From VBDM01 sp964430565 (GTDB lineage: Bacteria > Pseudomonadota > Gammaproteobacteria > Burkholderiales > SG8-39): 64,000 nucleotides of DNA. The stretch spans positions 43,325-107,324 of the forward strand of contig CAYSFD010000056.1 in NCBI GenBank assembly GCA_964430565.1, written 5' to 3'. A program made the translations under genes and the position numbers. The number at the start of each line of letters is the position of its first letter. Position 1 is the stretch's first letter. The notes under the pieces are model-generated. The model ran no database searches and was not told where the DNA came from. It saw nothing but the letters and a program-made list of their open reading frames with translations. Of this stretch, positions 8,616-17,153 are shown piece after piece.

Positions 8616-9194
8616 ATCGCCACGGACAGAGCGCAGCGCATCAACATCGAGATCAACGCACCCGAAGTGCGGCTGATAGGAACTGGCGGCGAGCAGGTCG
8701 GTATTGTGCCGATCGCCCAGGCCATGAAGATGGCCGAGGAAGCCGAAGTAGACCTCGTAGAAATCGCCCCCATGGCCAAGCCGCCGGTATGCAAGCTGAT
8801 GGACTATGGCAAGTTCAAGTACCGCGAGGCGAAGAAAGCCCATGAGGCGAAGCTCAAGCAGAAGCAGATCCACGTCAAGGAAGTGAAGTTCCGTCCTGGA
8901 ACCGACCAGGGCGATTACCAGATCAAGCTGCGCAACCTGATCAAGTTTCTCGAAGAAGGCGACAAGGCAAAGGTTACGCTGCGCTACCGCGGCCGCGAGA
9001 TGGCGCACCAGGAATTCGGCGTGCGCCTGATCGAACGGGTCAAGCTGGATCTTGAGCCTTACGCGGTGGTAGAGCAGTTCCCCAAGATGGAAGGGCGGCA
9101 GCTGATCATGGTGTTGGCGCCGAAGAAGGGCAAGAAGGAAGTAAAGAAAGCGGTCAAAACCAGGAAGGAACCCAAACCAGCTATCTCCCCGTAG
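8616..9194 (+). CDS. infC: Translation initiation factor IF-3 (AUC start codon)
   Basis: Binds the 30S subunit and enforces correct start selection. The frame contains the IF-3 N-domain (RINIEINAPEVRLIGTGGEQVG), the linker (MDYGKFKYREAKKAHEAKLKQK) and the C-domain. No ATG, GTG or TTG precedes these residues; the reading starts at ATC (8616), correctly spaced after the purine-rich GGAGAGA at 8604-8610, giving 192 residues. This matches the known rule that infC begins with a rare AUU-type codon so that IF-3 can repress its own translation. A start at ATG 8667 would delete conserved N-terminal sequence. 26 bp after thrS. Confidence 0.93.
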   Translation: MATDRAQRINIEINAPEVRLIGTGGEQVGIVPIAQAMKMAEEAEVDLVEIAPMAKPPVCKLMDYGKFKYREAKKAHEAKLKQKQIHVKEVKFRPGTDQGDYQIKLRNLIKFLEEGDKAKVTLRYRGREMAHQEFGVRLIERVKLDLEPYAVVEQFPKMEGRQLIMVLAPKKGKKEVKKAVKTRKEPKPAISP

Positions 9195-9287
9195 AGCAGC
9201 TTGATGAACGATTCAGAAGAAGTGGTACCGAGGTCTACAAGCGCTCCGCAGGAGCCACCCGTCGCCATGTCAAAACAGGAGTATGCA

Positions 9288-9485
9288 ATGCCCAAGATGA
9301 AGACCAAGCGCAGCGCCGCCAAGCGCTTCAAAGTGCGCTCCGGCGGCAGCATCAAGCGCTCGCAGGCGTTCAAGCGCCACATCCTCACCAAGAAGACCAC
9401 CAAAAACAAACGCCATCTTCGCGGTATGGCGGAGGTGCATTCCACCGACAAGCAGCGTGTTCGCGCCATGCTGCCCTACGCGTAA
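9288..9485 (+). CDS. rpmI: 50S ribosomal protein L35
   Basis: Basic 65-residue protein of the large ribosomal subunit, beginning MPKMKTKRSAAKRFKVR and ending RVRAMLPYA, typical of bL35. The open frame extends upstream, but the ATG at 9288 with a CAGGAG ribosome-binding site just before it gives the family start. Part of the infC-rpmI-rplT operon, which in other bacteria is controlled post-transcriptionally by L20. Confidence 0.97.
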   Translation: MPKMKTKRSAAKRFKVRSGGSIKRSQAFKRHILTKKTTKNKRHLRGMAEVHSTDKQRVRAMLPYA

Positions 9486-9496
9486 GGAGATCGGTC

Positions 9497-9856
9497 ATGC
9501 CACGAGTTAAACGCGGCGTTACCGCACGCGCCAAGCACAAGAAAGTCTTCGCCCAGGCCAAAGGATTCCGCGGTCGCCGCGGCAACGTTTTCCGGATCGC
9601 CAAAGAAGCGGTCATGAAGGCCCAGCAGTATGCCTACCGCGACCGCAAACAACGCAAGCGCCAGTTCCGCGCGTTGTGGATCGCTCGCATCAACGCCGCG
9701 GTGCGCGAGCACGGGATGACATATTCGGTGTTCATGAACGGGCTTAAGAAAGCGGCGATCGAAGTGGACCGCAAGGTGCTCGCCGATCTGGCGGTCGCAG
9801 ACAAGGCCGCCTTTGCACAGCTCGCGAGCGAGGCGAAGGCCAAGCTCGGCGCATGA
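9497..9856 (+). CDS. rplT: 50S ribosomal protein L20
   Basis: Highly basic 119-residue protein needed for 50S assembly; it starts MPRVKRGVTARAKHKKVFAQAKGFRGRR, the bL20 signature region, and matches the family length. AAGGAG precedes the ATG and the gene follows rpmI by 11 bp. In E. coli L20 also represses translation of this operon; I did not identify the corresponding pseudoknot here. Confidence 0.97.
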   Translation: MPRVKRGVTARAKHKKVFAQAKGFRGRRGNVFRIAKEAVMKAQQYAYRDRKQRKRQFRALWIARINAAVREHGMTYSVFMNGLKKAAIEVDRKVLADLAVADKAAFAQLASEAKAKLGA

Positions 9857-9865
9857 TCCTTCGAT

Positions 9866-9981
9866 CCCCTCCTCGATGAGGAGGGGTGCCCGCGCAGCGG
9901 GCGGGGTGGCAGGGCAGTATCTTCTCCTTCGCCGAAACGACCCCGGTGCTGCCCGCCACCCCTCCTTGAAGACAGGAGGGG
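9866..9981 (+). repeat. Palindromic repeat-like element before pheS, carrying the pheS ribosome-binding site
   Basis: The 134 bp gap between rplT and pheS contains a perfect hairpin (CCCCTCCTC 9866-9874, 3-nt loop, GAGGAGGGG 9878-9886) and a second, GC-rich inverted pair (around GGGGTGGCAGGGCAG and CTGCCCGCCACCCC). It ends in AGGAGGGG (9974-9981), which is the Shine-Dalgarno of pheS and is complementary to the first CCCCTCCT arm. It resembles the palindromic intergenic repeats common in betaproteobacteria, and could fold so that the pheS ribosome-binding site is hidden. Confidence 0.55.
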
Positions 9982-9990
9982 AAAATCCGC

Positions 9991-10989
9991 ATGATCGATC
10001 TGGATAAAGTTGTTTCGAAAGCGATCGCCGAATTCGGCGGCGCGAAAGATGCCGCAGAGCTCGAGAGAATCAAGGCGAGCTACCTCGGCAAGTCCGGCGT
10101 TCTCGCCGGGGTGATGAAGGACCTCGCGAAGCTCGCACCTGAGGCGCGCCGCGAAACCGGGGCGCGCGTCAATGCAGCCAAAGACCGGGTCGAAGCCGCG
10201 CTCGCGGCCCGTCGCGAGGAGCTCGCCGCCGTCAGGCTCGACGCACGGCTCGCCGAAGAGGCGCTTGATGTAACGCTCCCCGGCCGCGGGCGCGGCAGAG
10301 GCGGGATCCACCCCGTCATTCGCACTTCGCAGCGTATTGAGGCGATCTTTGGGTCGATCGGATTCGAGGTGGCCGACGGTCCGGAAATCGAGACGGACTG
10401 GTACAACTTCACCGCCCTCAATCAGCCGGAAAACCATCCGGCGCGCTCGATGCACGACACCTTCTATGTGGAAGGAGGCCTGCTGCTTCGTACGCATACG
10501 AGCCCGATACAGGTACGCTACGCGCGCACGCACGAGCCGCCGATCAAAGTGATCGCGCCGGGCCGGTCCTATCGAGTGGATTCGGACGCCACCCATTCGC
10601 CGATGTTCCATCAGGTCGAGGGCCTGTGGATCGACGAGCACATCAGTTTCGCCGACCTGAAAGGCGTCTATATCGATTTCCTCCGCCGATTCTTCGAGAC
10701 CGACGAGCTCCAGGTTCGCTTTCGTCCGTCCTTTTTCCCGTTCACCGAGCCTTCTGCCGAGATCGACATGATGTTCAGCTCGGGCCCGAACCGGGGAAGG
10801 TGGCTGGAGATCTCCGGCGCGGGCCAGGTCCATCCGAATGTCGTGCGCAACTTCGGTCTCGATCCCGAGCGATACATGGGCTTTGCCTTCGGATCGGGAC
10901 TCGAGCGGCTCACGATGCTGCGCTACGGCATTAACGATCTGCGGCTGTTTTTTGAGGGAGATCTGCGCTTTCTCGGGCAGTTTTCCTGA
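9991..10989 (+). CDS. pheS: Phenylalanyl-tRNA synthetase alpha subunit
   Basis: Catalytic alpha subunit of the alpha2-beta2 class II enzyme that charges tRNA-Phe. The 332 residues show the N-terminal coiled-coil arm (about 1-85), then HPVIRTSQRIEAIFGSIGFEV, the active-site HTSPIQVRYA, HPNVVRNFGLD and motif 3 FGSGLERLTMLRYGINDLRLFFEGD. Length fits the family (E. coli 327). 27 bp upstream of pheT. Confidence 0.97.
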   Translation: MIDLDKVVSKAIAEFGGAKDAAELERIKASYLGKSGVLAGVMKDLAKLAPEARRETGARVNAAKDRVEAALAARREELAAVRLDARLAEEALDVTLPGRGRGRGGIHPVIRTSQRIEAIFGSIGFEVADGPEIETDWYNFTALNQPENHPARSMHDTFYVEGGLLLRTHTSPIQVRYARTHEPPIKVIAPGRSYRVDSDATHSPMFHQVEGLWIDEHISFADLKGVYIDFLRRFFETDELQVRFRPSFFPFTEPSAEIDMMFSSGPNRGRWLEISGAGQVHPNVVRNFGLDPERYMGFAFGSGLERLTMLRYGINDLRLFFEGDLRFLGQFS

Positions 10990-11016
10990 ACGCTGATCTT
11001 GCACTGACCGAACTCC

Positions 11017-13431
11017 ATGCAGTTTTCAGAGCGCTGGCTCCGTACTCTGGTCGATCCACCTCTCGGCTCGGAGGAACTTGCACGCCTGCTCACCATGTCG
11101 GGCCTCGAGGTTGAAGCCTGCGATCCCGTAGCTCCGCCCTTCTCGGGGGTGGTCGTCGCCCAGGTTCTTTCCGTGGAAAAGCACCCGAACGCCGATCGGC
11201 TTACCGTCTGCGGCATCGATGCCGGGACGGGCGAAACGCTCAAGGTCGTTTGCGGAGCCCCGAATGTGGCTGCCGGAATGAGAGTGCCTTGCGCGCTGGT
11301 CGGCGCGAAACTGCCGGGCGAATCGCCGGACAAACCGCTCGAGATCAAGGCGGCGAACATGCGCGGAGTGGAAAGTCGCGGGATGCTGTGCTCGGCGCGA
11401 GAGCTGGGGCTTTCCGACGATCACAGCGGGCTCCTCGCGCTGCCGTCCGACGTGCCGGTGGGCCGCGACATACGCGAGGTGCTCGCGCTCGATGACAGGC
11501 TGTTCACGCTCAAGCTGACACCCAATCGCGCCGATTGCCTCTCTGTTTTGGGTGTTGCACGCGAGGTGGCGGCATTGACGCGCTCGACGCTCGCGGCGCC
11601 CGCGATCAAGCCGGTAGCACCGGTGAACAAGGCGGTGTTTCCGGTGAAGATCACCCATGGCGAAGGCTGCGGCCGTTTCGCCGGGCGGGTAATCCGCAAC
11701 GTGAACGCCGCTGTGCCGACGCCTGCGTGGATGAGGGAGCGACTTGAGAGGTCCGGCCAACGCCCGATTTCGGCGCTCGTCGACGTGACCAATTACGTGA
11801 TGCTCGAGTTGGGGCGACCACTCCACGTTTATGATTTCGACAAGCTTGCGGGCGGCATCGACGTACGCTTTGGCAGGAAGGGCGAGAGACTGAAGCTGCT
11901 GAACGAGCAGGTCGTGGAAGTCGACGAGACGGTGCTGTGCATCACCGACCGCTCGGGCCCGATCGGGCTCGCCGGTCTGATGGGCGGTGAATCGACCAAG
12001 GCGGAACCCGCCACCCGCAACATCTTCCTCGAATCGGCATTCTTTTTTCCCGATGCCGTCGCCGGTCGGGCCCGCCGCTATAACTTCACGAGCGACGCGT
12101 CGCACCGTTTCGAGCGCGGTGTCGACTTCGACAACAACGTGACCGGCATTGAGCGCGCCACGGGGCTGATTCTGGAAATCTGCGGCGGCGAACCGGGCCC
12201 CACGGTGGACACGGTGGCGAAGCTCCCCGAGCGCCGGCCGGTACGCATGCGCGCAGCGCGAGCGCACAAAGTAATCGGGGTCCCGGTGCCCGCCGCGGAC
12301 ATGGCCGATATTTTCACGAGGCTCGGCCTGTCGCATACCCGCGAGGGCGCGGCCGGCGGCGAAGTCTTCCTCGTAACACCGCCATCCTTCCGGTTCGACA
12401 TAGAGATTGAAGAAGATCTGATCGAGGAGGTGGCGCGCGTGTACGGCTTCGAGCGCATCCCGGCCCACCCGCCGCTCGCTCCCGCGACCATGCGGCCGCA
12501 GCCGGAAGGACAGCGCTCGCCTCACGCGCTGCGCCAGCAGCTTGCCGACAGCGACTACCATGAGGTAATCAATTTCGGCTTTGTCGACCCGCAATGGGAG
12601 GCCGATTTTGCCGGCGAGGCGAACGCCATCCGGGTCGTGAACCCGATAGCGAGTCCCCTCGCAGTGATGCGCACCACCTTGATCGGCGGGCTGGTGTCGA
12701 ACGTCCGCTCCAATCTGGGCCGCAAACTCAGCCGTATCCGAGTGTTCGAACTGGGTCGGGTCTATCTGCGGGACCCTGCCGCAAAGGACGGCGATCTCGA
12801 GGTCGCGGGCGTGCGTCAGCCGACTCGTGTGGGCGCCCTCGCATACGGTCGCGCGCTCGAGGAGCAATGGGGAGTTTCGGAACACAACGTAGACTTTTTC
12901 GACGTCAAGGCCGACGTGGAATCGCTGCTTGCTCCGCGCGTGGCCAGGTTCGAGCGCGCAACTCACCCGGCCCTTCATCCCGGCCGCGCGGCGCGCGTGC
13001 TGGTGGAAGGGCGCGAGATCGGCTGGCTGGGCGAGCTGCACCCCCGCTGGCAGCAGAAATATGAACTGCCGTTGGCCCCCGTCCTGTTTGAGCTGGACGT
13101 GGCAGCGCTGAGCCAGGTCGCGCTGTCGCGATACCGGGAGGTATCGAAGTTTCCCCCGATCATCCGGGACCTTGCCATGGAGTTCGATGGGGACCTCTCC
13201 GCCGCCGAAATATTGGAGGAAATGACCCGCAATTGCTTCCCCCTGGTGCAGGAAATACGCCTGTTCGACGTATTTCGAGGGGGGAATCTTGGGCAGGGCA
13301 GAAAAAGCCTTGCGTTTCGGGTAGTTATGCAAGATACTGCCCGGACGTTGACCGATGCGGATGCGGATACCGCAATGGCGCAACTGACAGGGCTTCTTTC
13401 CGCAAAATTCGGTGCTAAATTACGTACTTAG
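11017..13431 (+). CDS. pheT: Phenylalanyl-tRNA synthetase beta subunit
   Basis: Beta subunit with structural and editing domains. 804 residues (E. coli 795): N-terminal MQFSERWLRTLVDPP, the tRNA-binding (EMAP-like) domain around VVVAQVLSVEKHPNADRLTVCGID, the B3/B4 editing domain (KLTPNRADCLSVLGVAREVAAL), B5 (HRFERGVDFDN) and a C-terminal anticodon-binding domain (SRYREVSKFPPIIRDLAMEF). Directly follows pheS and precedes ihfA. Confidence 0.97.
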   Translation: MQFSERWLRTLVDPPLGSEELARLLTMSGLEVEACDPVAPPFSGVVVAQVLSVEKHPNADRLTVCGIDAGTGETLKVVCGAPNVAAGMRVPCALVGAKLPGESPDKPLEIKAANMRGVESRGMLCSARELGLSDDHSGLLALPSDVPVGRDIREVLALDDRLFTLKLTPNRADCLSVLGVAREVAALTRSTLAAPAIKPVAPVNKAVFPVKITHGEGCGRFAGRVIRNVNAAVPTPAWMRERLERSGQRPISALVDVTNYVMLELGRPLHVYDFDKLAGGIDVRFGRKGERLKLLNEQVVEVDETVLCITDRSGPIGLAGLMGGESTKAEPATRNIFLESAFFFPDAVAGRARRYNFTSDASHRFERGVDFDNNVTGIERATGLILEICGGEPGPTVDTVAKLPERRPVRMRAARAHKVIGVPVPAADMADIFTRLGLSHTREGAAGGEVFLVTPPSFRFDIEIEEDLIEEVARVYGFERIPAHPPLAPATMRPQPEGQRSPHALRQQLADSDYHEVINFGFVDPQWEADFAGEANAIRVVNPIASPLAVMRTTLIGGLVSNVRSNLGRKLSRIRVFELGRVYLRDPAAKDGDLEVAGVRQPTRVGALAYGRALEEQWGVSEHNVDFFDVKADVESLLAPRVARFERATHPALHPGRAARVLVEGREIGWLGELHPRWQQKYELPLAPVLFELDVAALSQVALSRYREVSKFPPIIRDLAMEFDGDLSAAEILEEMTRNCFPLVQEIRLFDVFRGGNLGQGRKSLAFRVVMQDTARTLTDADADTAMAQLTGLLSAKFGAKLRT

Positions 13432-13442
13432 GTAATGGCTCG

Positions 13443-13462
13443 GGAGAGGTTTTTGCCTCTCC
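13443..13462 (+). promoter_or_regulatory. Hairpin between pheT and ihfA
   Basis: GGAGAGG (13443-13449), loop TTTTTG, CCTCTCC (13456-13462): a perfect 7 bp stem that ends just before the AAGGGGAG ribosome-binding site of ihfA. It may tune ihfA translation or stabilise a processed 5' end. It lacks a following U-run, so it is unlikely to be a simple terminator. Confidence 0.45.
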
Positions 13463-13476
13463 AAGGGGAGCGAAAA

Positions 13477-13779
13477 ATGACGCTTACGAAAGCCGAATTG
13501 GCGGACATGCTTTTTGAGAAGGTAGGGCTCAACAAGCGCGAGGCTAAGGACATGGTCGAGACGTTCTTCGAGGAGATCCGCCTGGCGCTTGAAAACGGGG
13601 AGAGCGTCAAGCTTTCCGGGTTCGGCAACTTCCAACTGCGCGACAAGCCGCAACGGCCCGGCCGTAATCCCAAGACCGGGGAGGAAATTCCAATCACCGC
13701 GCGGCGCGTGGTCACGTTCCACGCCAGCCAGAAGCTGAAGGCGCTGGTCGAGCAGAACCATGGAAAGCAAGGCGACTAA
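13477..13779 (+). CDS. ihfA: Integration host factor subunit alpha
   Basis: DNA-bending HU/IHF-family protein; with IhfB it forms the heterodimer used in recombination and many sigma54 promoters. The 100-residue product (MTLTKAELADMLFEKVGLNKREAKDMVETFFEEI...) has the conserved beta-arm RPGRNPKTGEEIPITARRVVTF. The frame is open to 13435, but the ATG at 13477 after AAGGGGAGCG gives the normal start and length. Overlaps the next gene by 20 bp. Confidence 0.96.
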   Translation: MTLTKAELADMLFEKVGLNKREAKDMVETFFEEIRLALENGESVKLSGFGNFQLRDKPQRPGRNPKTGEEIPITARRVVTFHASQKLKALVEQNHGKQGD

Positions 13780-14146
13780 GGATAGCCTGCCGCCGATCCC
13801 GGCGAAGCGCTACTTCACCATAGGCGAGGTCAGCGAGTTGTGCGGCGTCAAGCCGCACGTGCTGCGCTATTGGGAGCAGGAGTTCACCCAGCTTCGGCCC
13901 GTGAAGCGCCGCGGCAACCGCCGCTACTACCAGCACCACGAAGTGCTGCTGATCCGCCGCATCCGCGAACTGCTTTACGCGCAGGGTTTCACCATCAGCG
14001 GCGCGCGCAATCGCCTCGATGAAAGCCTGAGCGGCTCCTCGGGTCGGTCCGCGGCATCCACAGCGCCGCGCACCCAGGAAATGCGAGGCGTGAATCTTGT
14101 TGCGCTCAAGCAGGAGTTGAAGAACCTCATTGAGCTGCTGCGCTGA
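13760..14146 (+). CDS. MerR-family transcriptional regulator
   Basis: A 128-residue protein with a MerR winged-helix at residues 17-85 (YFTIGEVSELCGVKPHVLRYWEQEF..LRPVKRRGNRRYY..HEVLLIRRIRELLYAQGFTISGARNRL) and a short C-terminal helix (NLVALKQELKNLIELLR) for dimerisation. It has no metal-binding Cys set, so the effector is unknown. Its place overlapping the end of ihfA is conserved in many proteobacteria, where it is usually left as an unassigned MerR regulator. Confidence 0.93.
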   Translation: MESKATKDSLPPIPAKRYFTIGEVSELCGVKPHVLRYWEQEFTQLRPVKRRGNRRYYQHHEVLLIRRIRELLYAQGFTISGARNRLDESLSGSSGRSAASTAPRTQEMRGVNLVALKQELKNLIELLR

Positions 14147-14193
14147 GGGCGCGGCGCGTTGGTGCGTGAACGTCTGCTATACTTTTCACAAGT

Positions 14194-14270
14194 CGGGGCG
14201 TAGCGCAGCCTGGTAGCGTACCTGCATGGGGTGCAGGTGGTCGCGTGTTCGAATCACGCCGCCCCGACCA
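14194..14270 (+). tRNA. tRNA-Pro (GGG)
   Basis: A 77-nt cloverleaf: acceptor CGGGGCG/CGCCCCG, D-arm GCGCAGCCTGGTAGCGT, anticodon stem CCTGC/GCAGG with loop ATGGGGT (anticodon GGG at 14228-14230), T-loop GTTCGAATC, encoded CCA. A TATACT -10-like box (around 14179) lies just upstream. Confidence 0.96.
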
Positions 14271-14331
14271 ATACCGCCGTCATCCCGTTTTGATCTTCTC
14301 CTGGCACCGCACTCCCCTGAAAGGTGTGCTC

Positions 14332-15303
14332 ATGCGAGCTGTTTCCCTAATGCGATGGACATGCGCTCTGGCGCTTGCCGTCGCGGCCACATCGAGTCTT
14401 GCGCAAGGCTTCCCATCACGTCCGGTTCGGATCCTGGTTCCCTTCGCTGCGGGAGGCGTGGCCGACATCACAGCGCGCGTCCTCGCGCAAAAAATGAGCG
14501 AGACCCTGGGGCAGCAGGTGCTCGTCGAGAACCGGCCGAGCGCCGGCGGCATCCTTGCCTCGGAAGCGGTGGCTAAAGCCGAGCCTGACGGGCACACGCT
14601 GCTCTTCATCACCAACGGCAACGCCGTGAGCGCGTCGCTGTTCAAGTCGCTGCCCTATGACACGGTAAGCGATTTTGCGCCGGTCTCAACCGTGGGGTTT
14701 TTCGATTTGGTGTTAGTGGTCGACTCTGCTTCGAAAATCGCCTCGGTGCGTGACCTCATCGCCTCGGCCAAAGCGAATCCCAACAAGTTCAATCTCGGCA
14801 CCATCAATATCGGCAGCACGCAGAACCTCGCGGCGGAATTGTTCAAGTCGATGGCGGGGGTCGACGCGCAAGTGGTGCCGTTCAAGACGACGCCGGCGGT
14901 AATTATCGCGCTCAAAGGCGGCGATGTGCAGGCGGCGTTCGAGATCCTCGCACCGGTGCTGGCGCAGATCCGGGGCGGCGCGCTCAAACCGCTCGCCGTG
15001 ACCTCCGACAAGCGCTTTCCCGGCCTGCCGGATGTGCCGACCGTCGCCGAGAGCGGCGTGCCCGGCTACCAGGCTTCTTCCTGGAACGGCGTCGCCGCTC
15101 CGGCGAAAACACCGAAGGTCGTGATCGAACGCCTCAACCGCGAGGTCAACGCTGCGGTGGCTGCGCCCGAAGTGCGCAAACGCCTGCAGGAGCTGGGCGT
15201 CGAGGCGCGCGGCGGAACGCCCGAAGCGCTTGGCGCGATGCTGGTCTCCGAAATCGCCAAGTGGAAGGCCGTAATCGAGCGGGCGAAAATTCCCAAGCAG
15301 TAG
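14332..15303 (+). CDS. Tripartite tricarboxylate transporter substrate-binding protein (Bug/TctC family), copy 1
   Basis: Periplasmic solute receptor of the Bug family. 323 residues; an N-terminal signal peptide (MRAVSLMRWTCALALAVAATSSLAQG, cleavage probably after SLA-Q) is followed by the family hallmarks FPSRPVRILVPFAAGGVADITARVLA and ENRPSAGGILASEAVAKAEPDGHTLLF, with the usual DVPTVAESGVPGY later. The ligand cannot be told from sequence; Bug receptors bind small carboxylates. There is no adjacent TctA/TctB membrane gene, as usual for orphan Bug genes. It starts shortly after tRNA-Pro; ATG 14350 is an alternative start. Confidence 0.92.
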   Translation: MRAVSLMRWTCALALAVAATSSLAQGFPSRPVRILVPFAAGGVADITARVLAQKMSETLGQQVLVENRPSAGGILASEAVAKAEPDGHTLLFITNGNAVSASLFKSLPYDTVSDFAPVSTVGFFDLVLVVDSASKIASVRDLIASAKANPNKFNLGTINIGSTQNLAAELFKSMAGVDAQVVPFKTTPAVIIALKGGDVQAAFEILAPVLAQIRGGALKPLAVTSDKRFPGLPDVPTVAESGVPGYQASSWNGVAAPAKTPKVVIERLNREVNAAVAAPEVRKRLQELGVEARGGTPEALGAMLVSEIAKWKAVIERAKIPKQ

Positions 15304-15387
15304 GGCATACTCGGCCCGACTCCTCGAAAGAGAAACTGCGCGCGCTGCACGACCATCTGGCCCTGTCGACGCTGGATCGACCTCCGC

Positions 15388-15427
15388 ACAGAGAAGGTCC
15401 GGCCTGAACCGGGCGCGCCTTCTCTGT
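15388..15427 (+). terminator. Hairpin between convergent Bug and DUF5666 genes
   Basis: Arms ACAGAGAAGG (15388-15397) and CCTTCTCTGT (15418-15427) form a perfect 10 bp stem, with an inner CCGG/CCGG pairing. It sits in the 138 bp gap between two convergent genes and is likely a bidirectional terminator, although no long T-run follows. Confidence 0.6.
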
Positions 15428-15441
15428 CGTTGCGTCCTCGA

Positions 15442-16935
15442 TCAGTTCTCGAGTTCGGCTTCTTCAACCGCGATGGTGCCTGCGTTGAAGGTGCCTTTGA
15501 CCTTGACTAAGGTTCCGCCGGGAGCTGGCGCTGGGATCACTGCGGCGAGGAACGTCGCGAGGTTGGCTATCGGCTGCTCGTTCGCGTCCCGGAACTGCGT
15601 TGCCCCGGTCAAATTGGCATCGATCCCAATGGAGAACGTAAGAACGTTTCCGACTTTGTTAGTGACTCTCGCCTGAACGGTGTCCTTGTTACCGCCGCTA
15701 GGGCTGTCGTCGACACGCTCGGCGACGATATTGCCTGCGGTGTCGACGTAGCCGCGCACTTCGACTAGCTCCCCGGAAATAACCCCGCCCGTTTGGCGAA
15801 ACTCAGTCAGGCTGGTGATCTGTACGGATTTGCCGAGCACCTGGAGCGTTCCTGTACCGGGAATCGAGCCGGTGACGGTTGCTGTCCCGGTTAGGATCAC
15901 ACGCGTGCGCTTGAACTGAATCTTCTCGGCGATGAGTGTCGAGCCAGTGAAATTGTGGCCCTCGGCCTCGACCCTGACATTGTCTGCAAGTTCGTCACGC
16001 GAGCCGTTCTCGAATCGGGTGCTCGCGTTGGTTTGCACCGCCTGGGTTCCGACGAAGAACAATGCTGTGGCAGTTGTGCAGGGATTAACGGCGCACCCGC
16101 TCACCTTCCCCTCGACGTGCAACTCCTCGCCTGCCCCATGCTGGAACTCATCGTCCTCTTGGTCTTCGACATCGACACGCCCGGCAGCAAAGGTCGCTCC
16201 GTTGAACGCGCCATGAACTTCGACGAGCGCATTCACGATTAGCGTCGCTCCGGCGGGGCTGATTGTTGCTCCACTGTAGTTGACCGCCACGTCGGTTGCG
16301 CCGTTTTGCAGCGTGAAGGTCGTACCGGTCAGCGTGCCAGGTTTGATTGTTCCCCGCAGCTCATCGCCAAGCTGAGCTCCGGCTGCCGGCGTTAAGAGCT
16401 CGACGCGGCTTGCGTGGATTCCCGCGGAGTCCCGCAGGCCGTGCACTTCGACGATACTGGTTCCGTCGACGAGTTGGGCGACGGCCGCGCTCGGCGTGGG
16501 TGTCGGCAAGCTGAAGTTCGCGAAGATGGTCAGGTCATCGACGAACACGGTCTGGCCAACAACGGTGAAGAAAGGCGGTATCGCGTTCTGGTTGTGGGTC
16601 TGCACCGTCCCGCGCACTTCGTTCTCGACTTCGACGCGCTCGGCCGTGCCGGTCACGCGGTCGTCATTGATGCGCCCGCGCACCTTGACGACCATGCCGT
16701 TCTTAAGATCCGCCGTGGTCTTTGGCGTGGTGGTGTCGTCGTTGGTGATGATGGTGTTCGTATCATCGAAGCGCACGCCATTGACGATGACGCTGCCTCT
16801 TTCCATGACACCGGTGGAAACGGCGGGGGTACTCGCAACGGGGGTACTCGCCCCAGTGCCTCCGGTTCCGCCGCCGCAGCCGGAGATAATCAACGCGGCT
16901 GCCGCCGCAAGAAATGCGAATCGTAGAGTCTTCAT
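15442..16935 (-). CDS. DUF5666-type repeat lipoprotein
   Basis: 497 residues with a lipoprotein signal peptide (MKTLRFAFLAAAAALIISGC, lipobox ISGC with Cys20), a Gly/Thr/Pro-rich linker and several copies of a beta-rich module of about 70 residues with the pattern GxVxV.G..D..T......L..G..VEVRG......A..VE, for example GMVVKVRGRINDDRVTGTAERVEVE and GELVEVRGYVDTAGNIVAERVD. This matches the DUF5666 repeat family, whose function is unknown. Likely anchored in the outer membrane. Its ATG overlaps the stop of the upstream small ORF as ATGA, so it is probably translationally coupled. Confidence 0.82.
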   Translation of the reverse strand: MKTLRFAFLAAAAALIISGCGGGTGGTGASTPVASTPAVSTGVMERGSVIVNGVRFDDTNTIITNDDTTTPKTTADLKNGMVVKVRGRINDDRVTGTAERVEVENEVRGTVQTHNQNAIPPFFTVVGQTVFVDDLTIFANFSLPTPTPSAAVAQLVDGTSIVEVHGLRDSAGIHASRVELLTPAAGAQLGDELRGTIKPGTLTGTTFTLQNGATDVAVNYSGATISPAGATLIVNALVEVHGAFNGATFAAGRVDVEDQEDDEFQHGAGEELHVEGKVSGCAVNPCTTATALFFVGTQAVQTNASTRFENGSRDELADNVRVEAEGHNFTGSTLIAEKIQFKRTRVILTGTATVTGSIPGTGTLQVLGKSVQITSLTEFRQTGGVISGELVEVRGYVDTAGNIVAERVDDSPSGGNKDTVQARVTNKVGNVLTFSIGIDANLTGATQFRDANEQPIANLATFLAAVIPAPAPGGTLVKVKGTFNAGTIAVEEAELEN

Positions 16936-17153
16936 GATAGTTGGTCCTTTTGTGTCTTTGAAAGAGTGATTCCCTGATAGTTATGAGTTCTAATATCGGC
17001 GCGCCTTCGCTCGACTTTGGCGTGACCCATTCGGGTGTCCCGATTGTTTTGGGACATCCACGTATTCAGCTGCGCGAGCAGCGCATGTGCCTGGGTGCTG
17101 CCCAAGCGGTCAAGCAATGCATCGATCAAGAGGGTTCCTGACTGAGCCCTCAT
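16932..17153 (-). CDS. Mini-protein similar to the C-terminus of the upstream DUF6502 protein
   Basis: A 73-residue ORF whose start overlaps the stop of the DUF6502 gene (ATGA, 17150-17153) and whose stop overlaps the start of the DUF5666 gene (ATGA, 16932-16935). The middle, LLDRLGSTQAHALLAQLNTW followed by MSQNNRDTR, aligns with the DUF6502 C-terminus FRRLSNAQAQTLLERLDKW followed by LSQHDRDTH. It is therefore a duplicated C-terminal segment, made as a separate coupled product. It has no signal peptide or membrane segment. It could be a functional modulator or a degenerate duplicate; the double coupling favours real translation. Confidence 0.65.
   Translation of the reverse strand: MRAQSGTLLIDALLDRLGSTQAHALLAQLNTWMSQNNRDTRMGHAKVERRRADIRTHNYQGITLSKTQKDQLS

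Noticed and set aside
11026..13383. 785-codon open frame antisense to pheT
   Set aside because: It lies wholly inside pheT on the opposite strand, has no ribosome-binding site or recognisable domain, and is expected from high GC content.
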